16,972 nucleotides of DNA from Xanthoparmelia taractica (taxonomy: Eukaryota; Ascomycota; Lecanoromycetes; Lecanorales; Parmeliaceae): assembly GCA_033085395.1 (NCBI GenBank), contig JANQBS010000519.1, positions 1-16,972 of the forward strand, given 5' to 3'. The notes under the pieces were generated by a model. That model was not told the DNA's origin, did no database searches, and saw nothing but the letters and a program-made list of their open reading frames with translations. The translations under genes and the position numbers were made by a program. Shown piece by piece: positions 11,117 to 16,972 of this stretch. Within the stretch, counting starts at the first letter, position 1. Every line of letters begins with the position of its first letter.

Positions 11117-11443
11117 AACTCTCTATTAGAATAGAAGCACGATTCTTCTAGATCTATAATAGTTAACAAGAAAGAGTCATAAGACGTGAACGATATATTA
11201 AATTTTAGACGTTACTATAGACGACTTTAATATAAAGTTAAATAAATCAATCTAAATAGAGATAATAACTAATACTATACGAATTAAGATAAGTTCGAAG
11301 ACTCTAAGAAAGTAATAAATAAATTTTATAAACGATATCCCAATAAACCGCGCTAGGCCCAATAGAGAATTAGACTACGATTAACTTTTACTTATTATTT
11401 GAGACCTATTCGCTAGCACAGCGATATACTTAACCCGACTTAA
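11117..11443 (+). pseudogene. C-terminal chromodomain of Gypsy pol
   Basis: This resumes the pol frame after the piggyBac insert. A linker resembling the integrase tail (NSLLE.KHDSSRSIIVN) leads into the chromodomain at about 11186-11350: VNDILNFRRYYRRL, then YKVK, then DKFEDSK and FYKRYPNKP. The aromatic-cage tryptophans expected around W-x-N and E-W-Y appear as stops or substituted residues, as RIP would cause (TGG to TAG/TAA). Chromodomains of chromoviruses steer integration towards marked heterochromatin. The exact end is uncertain; TAA 11441-11443 is the first plausible stop after the domain. Confidence 0.78.
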
Positions 11444-11559
11444 TTAAGCTTCGAGTATCTTGTATCTCGTCTCTACACTAGTATACGTTTCTTCTAGACG
11501 TTCTAAATCGTTTCTATATGCGAATACTATTCTTCTATAGCGCTAAAACATCGCTATTT

Positions 11560-11574
11560 AAGGGGGGGAGATAA
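11560..11574 (+). promoter_or_regulatory. Polypurine tract of the Gypsy element
   Basis: AAGGGGGGGAGATAA lies immediately before the 3' LTR, the position of the plus-strand DNA primer in LTR retrotransposons. The run of seven Gs has escaped RIP. Confidence 0.85.
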
Positions 11575-11782
11575 TATTACGAGTGTGACGATCACATAGA
11601 CCTGCAATACCAAGTCGGCTTACCTTCCCAATTGAAACTACGGCTTATCTTCTCAATTAAGACTAGCCCCTATAAGTCTTAACGTTTCTTATAGATATTT
11701 CTTCCCAGCTAGATAGTTTCTCCTTAGACTTAATTTATTCGTTATATATTATTATTAACTTATTCTAATTGCAGTTCTAATA
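11575..11782 (+). repeat. 3' LTR of the Gypsy element
   Basis: This 208-bp LTR starts TATTACGAG (TG changed to TA) and ends TTCTAATA. It is the more RIP-altered of the pair: about 11 of the 16 differences have T/A here against C/G in the 5' copy. Confidence 0.93.
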
Positions 11783-11787
11783 AGACT
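11783..11787. repeat. Target-site duplication AGACT, right copy
   Basis: This AGACT is identical to 3277-3281. Confidence 0.92.
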
Positions 11788-12293
11788 AAATATATCTTAA
11801 GATAACTATTTCTAGATCTAATATTTCTTAGAATATATTACGTCTTTATATATTAGTCTAAAGATATCTTATATCTAAAGACTAGATATATCTAGAGATA
11901 ACTTATTATTCTACTAGCCCGGTTAATAGATTTTATTAGCGCTTATTAACGTACTAATAGATCTTACTAGTATAGTTACTAACTTCTTTCTTCGAGAAGA
12001 AGAGAAAGATATATTAAAAGTCTATTAGAAGCTTATCGCCTAACTCTAATTATTAGATATATTATCTTTATTTTATATCTACTTTATCTTTTCTACTTTT
12101 TATATCTTATTTCTTATTTCTATATATCGTCTATAAATTATTTCTATAGCTATAATAAAAGAGTAGGGCTAATATTCTTTAATAAACAAACTTCTTATTA
12201 TCTAATTATATAGTAGATATTTCTTATTCTCGAATCTTTTTACTACGTCTTATTCTTCTACTATAGAATCTACTTTTTACTTTCTTCTTTAAC
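11788..12293 (-). other. Minus-strand coding-like remnant between Gypsy and the miniature LTR element, family unknown
   Basis: Read from 12293 downward, the minus frame has many TAA/TAG codons in Gln-like contexts and a Lys/Gln/Glu-rich, coiled-coil-like character (KEESKK, KNISPTLLL, RYKKQK-like text). It joins in frame to the sequence at 13487 if the miniature LTR element and one TTAAC copy are left out, so it is probably the continuation of the kinase-gene remnant. About 18 stops in 130 codons make the frame choice uncertain. The plus strand shows nothing recognisable. Near 12050-12290 the plus strand is strikingly pyrimidine-rich. Confidence 0.35.
12289..12293. repeat. Target-site duplication TTAAC, left copy
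   Basis: TTAAC sits directly before TGTCACGG. The identical TTAAC at 13482-13486 follows the second LTR. Confidence 0.9.
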
Positions 12294-12435
12294 TGTCACG
12301 GTACACACCAGCATGGCTGTAATACGCTTAGTCATAGCTCGTTTGAGGGCTTGGTAACCCACATATCTAGCTACCAACACTCTAGATAGAACAACAATAA
12401 AATCATTATCGATATATCTCAGTCTTACTGTGACA
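12294..12435 (+). repeat. 5' LTR of the miniature element (142 bp)
   Basis: This copy is 142 bp with TG...CA ends. Compared with 13340-13481 there are 11 differences, all transitions and no gaps, consistent with RIP after insertion. Confidence 0.9.
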
Positions 12436-12664
12436 AATAATAGCAACGCTAAAAGATCCTTCGTTTTAAATATGATGCTATTCAGCTAGCCAGCTAGCCA
12501 ATTAACTATTGTTGAAAGAACTCCGCTCCCACACCAAAGTCTCAATCCCAAAGACCCCTACACACCTCAACATCCAACACGCTCCCACACCAGTACTTAG
12601 TTCCACCGAGTTACTATCCGTTAGTCAAACATCGATCCTTTCGCTAGGCTAGTCGATTATTATT

Positions 12665-13024
12665 ATGATATACGTTAATTAGATCGCCGAGATCTTTGGC
12701 CTTACATCTGAATAAGTTATTAAACTAAACGACCTAATAACTATTCTTTCAGCTTCGCTTAATAAAGCATTTAACAAGCACTTTGGCTCACTGCAGTCTT
12801 CTACGTCTTCACCCGTGCAGCCCGCAGTCACTACTATAAGACTAGAGATTTAAAAGAAGAAGCAGAAGCGGAACGAGAAGACTCGTTTACAGTATAAGAG
12901 AAGAAAGACCCTACACGTCACGATACAGTTATTAGTCAAAGAGGTGAAGTATACGAGTCAAATTCGGGTTGAACAGAAGCCTCGCAAGTACGTGATATTG
13001 GAGCGTATTAAGCCGATACCGTGA
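12665..13024 (+). pseudogene. Small internal reading frame of the miniature LTR element, unknown protein
   Basis: ATG 12665 to TGA 13022-13024 gives 119 codons interrupted by only three stops, each at a Gln/Trp-type position (after YVN, after TSE and after RLEI). The N-terminal part is hydrophobic/helical (IAEIFGLTSE), the middle is Ser/Thr/Pro-rich (LQSSTSSPVQPAV), and the C-terminal half is very basic (KKKQKRNEKTR, then YKRRK, then KYVILERIKPIP). I do not recognise a family. A basic C-terminus would suit a nucleic-acid-binding gag-like protein, but there is no zinc knuckle; a captured host fragment is equally possible. The preceding 230 bp is C/A-rich and looks like untranslated leader. Confidence 0.5.
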
Positions 13025-13339
13025 GATTAAAGCATTGCGTCACTATGATGCTGATATGCAATCATTCCGATAAAGAAAATAATTATAATTCGTGATAATA
13101 AAACGAGTGAAATGCATCGCATAGACATAGAATAATCACAGCAAGAGATCGAACGATGGTTATTAAACGATTTGAAATCATTCGAAGTTCTAATCCCGCA
13201 GTTATATTGCTGCATTCATTCGATTCTTTCAGTCAACGTCCCGCGGAGAGCACCTAAGGTCTACACTAAGCAATGGCCCTGATTCTTAAAATATCTCAGC
13301 CATGAGAATATGGCATTTTTGTTGTTTTTGTGGGCATAT
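13025..13339 (+). other. Non-coding 3' part of the miniature LTR element
   Basis: No frame with recognisable content was found. The short minus-strand open stretch at 13027-13215 has no supporting features. Confidence 0.45.
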
Positions 13340-13481
13340 TATCACGGTACACATTAGCATGGCTGTGGTACGCTTAGTCATAGCTCGTTTGAGAGCTTGG
13401 CAACTCACATATCTAGCTATCAACACTCTAGATAGAACAACAATAAAATTATTATCGATATATCCCAGTCTTACTGTGACA
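13340..13481 (+). repeat. 3' LTR of the miniature element (142 bp)
   Basis: This is a direct repeat of 12294-12435, about 92 percent identical by eye (11 transitions). The open stretch overlapping it (13302-13514) is an accident of the repeat. Confidence 0.9.
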
Positions 13482-13486
13482 TTAAC
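13482..13486. repeat. Target-site duplication TTAAC, right copy
   Basis: This TTAAC is identical to 12289-12293. Confidence 0.9.
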
Positions 13487-14733
13487 TCTTCTAATTACTT
13501 CTTCTAATTTCTAATTCTATTTTATAAATCTACTAATATTCTCTTTCTAGCTATATCTAGAAATAACTACGTCTTTTTACTAGACTTATTATAAAGAGAC
13601 TTAGCGATATATATTTTTAGTTCGAAATATAACGTTTAATACTAAGATTAGCCCGAGTCGAGTTCTAGTATTAATCTCTATTTATATTAGTATAAATAGA
13701 ATATCTAAGCTACTATAGTATAAGATCGTTTTCTAATTAAATAGTCTTAACTAAGATTCTACTTCTATTAATTCTAAGAGCTAAGACTAAGAATTCTAAA
13801 TCTTATATTATATACTTTTAGCGAAAGATAAACGAAGGTCTATAAGTTTAAAAAGAGAATATCTAATATTACGTTCTAAAATAAACGCGACGATATCGCG
13901 TTCTTTATATAATAAATTAGTAGAATTAGTTAAGAGTTTTATTATATTAAATAAGATTTATAAGATATAACGCTATTCTTTAAGTCTACTATATTTAAGT
14001 CTAAATCTATCTTATCTACGTTTTTCGCTTCGATTAGTCTATTAGAAATAGATTCTTCTAGTAATATTAGAAATTAATCTCGATTCTAGATACTTCTAAA
14101 CTAACTACTCTTATTTCGCGCCGAGACTATATTTGATTTTAAGGGTCGAGGTTTAATATAATTAGACTTTACTTCTAATATTAGCTCTTCTAAAGTATAC
14201 TTTAAGCTATAGAGTTACTTCTTTAGCTTAGATAGTCTATACTTTCGATATAGCTCTATCTTAATATCAAAATCTATATATATACTCTAGCGCTTTATAT
14301 ATTCTTATAAAATTTTATAAGTCTTAGAATTTAATTTATTTCTAAAGTTCGCTAGTACTTCTCTTAAACGACTAGTAAATTTAGCGATATAGAAGATATT
14401 AATTCTAAAATCTAATATTCGAACTATAATAGGGCTAGGAAAATTCGTAATTTCAATAAAATCTAAAAGCTCTAGCTCTTTTACTAGCTTCGATAAGATA
14501 TCTGTTAAATTATATAGTCTCTTCTCTAACTTAGCTAGATTATATCTTCGATATAAATCTATAGTAACCTAGAGATCTATATATATACTTTAGTAATACT
14601 TAGCGTCTAAAATAATATTATAATCTTCGCTATACTTTTTTCTAATTCTAAGAATTTCGTCTTTTAACTAATTAGACGCTTAATAAATATTATTTATATT
14701 AACTCTTAAATCGAACTTTCGAACTATAGTTAA
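13487..14733 (-). pseudogene. Continuation of the degenerate kinase gene, helical protein of unknown family
   Basis: On the minus strand, 14733 to about 13950 is a frame with few stops and a clean 85-codon open run (about 14568-14312). It reads as a helix-rich protein (LYRRYNLAKLEKRLYNL, ILSKLVKELELLDFIEI, FTSRLREVLANFRNKL). Near 13950 the best frame changes (13906 to 13487: KERDIVAFILERNIRYSLF, LFKLIDLRLSFAKS). The frame also differs from that of the kinase section just upstream, which could reflect indels or lost introns. I recognise no domain; charged heptad-like spacing suggests coiled coil. It lies directly downstream of the kinase remnant on the same strand, so it is most simply its C-terminal part. 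Confidence 0.45.
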
Positions 14734-16609
14734 TTAAAAAATATATTAATTATAATAAAAAGAGAAAATTTCTAAATAAATATATATTAATATATTTATA
14801 TTCGAATTTAGAGCGGCGCTATATCTTTATAATATAGTTATAAAGCTATTTCGCGATCTTACTATAGTCGCTATACTAAATCTCTAATTTATAGTCTATT
14901 AGTAGCTTTAGCTCTACTCTAGTTTAAGATATTTATAAATAATTCGTCTATATTAAAAGTTAATTTAAGAATATCGCTAATAAATATCTTCTATAAACGA
15001 AAATTTCTCGATTACAATTTATTTCTTTATAAGTCTAAGAATAGATATACGATCGCTATTATTTATATTAGTAAGTATTAGAATCTAAATTATATTAAGA
15101 AGATAGTTCTTTTTATATAAGTATAATATTATTATTAATCTTTATTAATATATATTTTTCGTTAAAATCCGTTATCTTAATAAGAACTAGTTAGTATACG
15201 CGATATCTCCGAGCTTATTAAGAATAGTATACTATAGCTTTATTCTCGTTCTTATTATCTAGATTTTCTTTATTTAGTTTCTCTACTAGTATTACTCTTA
15301 TATTATTATAAATATTAAGTTTTAATAAAGATATCTCGATCTTTCTCGAATTTATTTTTATTATTAAGATAGATTCTCTTTCTAAAAAAGACCTAGTTCG
15401 TTTTTATATAGATTTTTATATATCTTATCTTATAATATAGAGTACTCTCGAGATAGACTCTATAGCTTAAGTAAGACTTATAATATCTATTACTAATAGT
15501 TTTTTACTAAGATCTAGCTATAATATCTAATAAGACTATACTATAGAGTTATATTTTTTACTATTAATACTAATACTAAGTTTATTCTACTCGAATCTCT
15601 ACTTATAGATTCGAGAGTTTAACGACTTAAAAGAATCGTTATCGGCTTCGAATAAGATCGAAGCTTATAATTATTTTAATTATTCTCTTCTCTAAGCGTC
15701 GTCTAAGGGAGATTAGATTATTTATTATCGCTATCGTTTATTTAGCGTTAACTTAAGAATATCTTTAGATTAAGAATTCTAGATTTATATAGCTATCTAA
15801 ATGTATTAAAGAGATTATTAAGATATATAATTATAAAAATAAATTCCGTCTTAAAGATTACGCTTTAAGAGAGTAACTTTAGTCGTTTTCAATATATCTT
15901 CTATATCGTAGAATTCTATATTTTAAAGGGGTTACGTTATAATAAATTTAGTTCTTATAATATCGTCTTAATTAATTAGTTTCTCTATAGGCGTTATATA
16001 TCTAATATCAATAATTAGAATTTCGTAAAATTCTAGATAATAAAATTTCTTTAAGTAATTACTTATTAATTACTAATATCGATAATCTATTCTTAGTATC
16101 GTAATTAAGATAAGATCTATTAATACGTTCTCTTTCTCTTCTATATTCTTAGCTTTTCGAACTATATCTCGATACTACGACTCGCTCTTAGACTCTTAAC
16201 TTAGCTAAGAGAGACTATATCTATATTATAATATAACTATCTCTAGTAACTATATATTAACTATAGTAGTATAATAGTAATATCTCTAAATCTCGAAAGC
16301 GACGTATTTATTTAATCTATAGAAGGTTTTTAGAAAGAAATCGTTTTTAGCTAATTCGAAGTCGACGAGCTTAATAACGAAGAGTATTTAAAATTAAACG
16401 AGAATATTTATTAGCTTAATATTATAATACGCTAGAGATAAAGAATAAGAATATAGATACTCGAGAGTCTAAAGTTCTTAATAAAGAATTTAGAGAGTCT
16501 CTTCTTTAGTAATAAAATCTTAATAGACTAAGTCTCTAAGAGATAGATATTTAATTATTAATAGAGATTTCTACTTCTCTAAGAACTTTATAAATTTAAT
16601 AATATACTT

Positions 16610-16661
16610 CTTTACGAAAAGTTAGATAGAGATCGATTATTAGATTAATAATAATACTTAT
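16610..16661 (-). other. Probable degenerate spliceosomal intron in the kinase pseudogene (52 bp)
   Basis: The kinase frame changes between the ATP-lysine segment and the YIIKF segment. Leaving out 16661-16610 brings both into one frame at a codon boundary and gives ILISLLF followed by KYIIKF, the expected spacing for this part of the kinase fold. The donor reads ATAAGT (GTAAGT with G to A), CTAAC at 16625-16621 is a typical fungal branch site, and the acceptor is AG at 16611-16610. The size is normal for ascomycete introns. Confidence 0.5.
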
Positions 16662-16825
16662 AAATAAAAGACTTATTAAGATATTAGTCTCTTTCTTTTG
16701 ATTACTATAGTAAAATTTTTTAGTAGCGTATACGTCGTCTATACTTATATCGACGGCCTTATAGATCGTATTAAAGTTATTGTATCTAAGCTCTTCTTTT
16801 AATGGATAGATAAACTCTTATTCGA

Positions 16826-16885
16826 AAGACTTTTACCTAGAAGACTTTTATCTAGAAGACTCTTATCTAGAAGAATATTATATAG
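16826..16885 (-). repeat. Four 15-bp tandem repeats encoding a pentapeptide upstream of the kinase domain
   Basis: Plus-strand units are AAGACTTTTACCTAG, AAGACTTTTATCTAG, AAGACTCTTATCTAG and the diverged AAGAATATTATATAG. In the minus-strand kinase frame they read Lys/Glu-Ser-Ser-Arg-stop, so the ancestral unit was probably KSSRQ. Basic Ser-rich repeats like this are usually disordered. Confidence 0.72.
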
Positions 16886-16897
16886 TAGATATTATAA

Positions 16898-16972
16898 TTA
16901 CGGGTCGGAAAGGTGTGGTATATTTGATGGTATGGGACCAGTTTTTCGAATACCATATCGAAAGGTATGGGA
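16898..16972. other. Low-RIP tail at the right edge with short repeats
   Basis: From about 16898 CpA/TpG reappear. GGTATGGGA occurs twice (16929-16937 and 16964-16972), and ATGGTAT (16927-16933) has an inverted partner ATACCAT (16950-16956). The minus-strand kinase frame stays open here (IWYSKNWSHTIKY), so it may be the N-terminal part of that gene or a junction to other DNA beyond the window. Confidence 0.35.

Larger units (their letters stand above)
3282..11782 (+). mobile_element. Complete Ty3/Gypsy (chromovirus-type) LTR retrotransposon, RIP-inactivated, with nested piggyBac
   Basis: The element is 8501 bp, of which about 2.07 kb is a later DNA-transposon insertion, leaving roughly 6.4 kb. 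It has two 208-bp LTRs, perfect AGACT target duplications, a polypurine tract before the 3' LTR, a gag gene with a CCHC knuckle, and pol in the order protease, reverse transcriptase, RNase H, integrase, chromodomain. That order and the chromodomain identify a chromovirus, the commonest Gypsy lineage in ascomycetes. Every coding domain carries many stops from Gln/Trp codons and substituted active-site residues, so it cannot be autonomous. It interrupts older minus-strand DNA. Confidence 0.93.
12294..13481 (+). mobile_element. Complete 1188-bp miniature LTR retrotransposon (TRIM-like)
   Basis: Two 142-bp direct repeats begin TGTCACGG (TATCACGG in copy 2) and end CTGTGACA. They share short inverted termini and are flanked by a perfect TTAAC duplication. 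Only 904 bp lie between them, far too short for gag-pol, so the element must be non-autonomous and mobilised in trans. CpA is common inside, so RIP has been mild compared with the surroundings. A possible primer site, TAATAGCAACGC (12438 on, perhaps once TGG...), follows the first LTR by two bases. The polypurine tract is weak (GTGGGCATA before the second LTR). Orientation is taken from the internal reading frame and is tentative. Confidence 0.85.
14731..16972 (-). pseudogene. RIP-degraded protein kinase gene, 5' end outside window
   Basis: Minus-strand reading gives a protein kinase domain at about 16790-16060. The nucleotide loop is degenerate (YNNFNTIYKAVD, where GGF is expected), followed by DDVYATKKF with the ATP-binding Lys at 16721-16719. 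After a likely intron come YIIKFIKFLE and IIKYLSLRDL, then LEYLYSYSLAYYNIK. The catalytic loop reads Tyr-Tyr-Asn at 16429-16421 (HRD or HHD expected) and IKLIN where IKPEN is expected. DFG reads DFE at 16363-16355, APE reads AFE at 16300-16292, and a region matching DIWSLGVV follows. All losses are C-to-T or G-to-A. Upstream lies a pentapeptide repeat; downstream the same frame continues, Gln-rich, to about 14731 (FYDIEDILKTTKVTLLKRN, DDAQRREQLKQLQAS). This was a host-type kinase gene, not a retroelement product. Confidence 0.76.

Noticed and set aside
13027..13215. Minus-strand 62-codon open stretch as a small membrane protein
   Set aside because: It lies inside the miniature LTR element opposite its non-coding 3' part, with no recognisable motif or context.
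13302..13514. Plus-strand 70-codon open stretch as a gene
   Set aside because: It starts before and crosses the 3' LTR and runs past the target duplication, so it is an accidental frame.
16826..16885. CRISPR-like array
   Set aside because: The repeats are contiguous 15-bp units without spacers and in phase with a coding frame, so this is a coding minisatellite.
1..16972. Mitochondrial or bacterial AT-rich DNA
   Set aside because: The transposon content, chromodomain, branch-site-like CTAAC and RIP-type dinucleotide pattern point to fungal nuclear heterochromatin; no rRNA, tRNA or bacterial operon signals were seen.

Overview
The window looks like a heavily mutated, transposon-rich, AT-rich stretch of nuclear DNA from a filamentous ascomycete (Pezizomycotina-type). 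The main sign is repeat-induced point mutation (RIP). Over most of the window CpA/TpG is almost absent and TpA is in great excess, while CpG is kept. Positions 6301-6420, for example, contain no CpA but several CpG. Reading frames are broken mainly by TAA/TAG where Gln or Trp codons are expected, and key residues are changed by C-to-T or G-to-A steps (Cys to Tyr, Gly to Glu, Asp to Asn). No intact protein-coding gene is visible; every coding region is a fossil.

Layout. (1) 1-2705, minus strand: gag, reverse transcriptase and RNase H of a DIRS-like retrotransposon in one continuous frame, running off the left edge. (2) 3282-11782, plus strand: a complete 8.5-kb Ty3/Gypsy chromovirus-type element with 208-bp LTRs, an AGACT target duplication, gag, pol and a chromodomain. 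(3) 9048-11114, plus strand: a piggyBac-like DNA transposon nested inside the Gypsy pol gene, much less RIP-mutated and so probably a later arrival. (4) 12294-13481: a complete 1.19-kb miniature LTR element with 142-bp LTRs, a TTAAC target duplication and one ~119-codon reading frame of unknown kind. (5) 13487-16972, minus strand: a degenerate protein-kinase gene with N-terminal pentapeptide repeats, a likely degenerate intron and a long C-terminal extension, running off the right edge.

How it fits together. The oldest layer is minus-strand material (kinase gene at right, DIRS-like element at left). It was split by the Gypsy element and by the miniature LTR element; piggyBac then landed in Gypsy. 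The minus-strand frame remains continuous when the miniature element and one target copy are mentally removed. Because RIP acts on duplicated DNA, the kinase gene was probably itself a repeated sequence. I found no tRNA, rRNA, CRISPR or bacterial-type signals.
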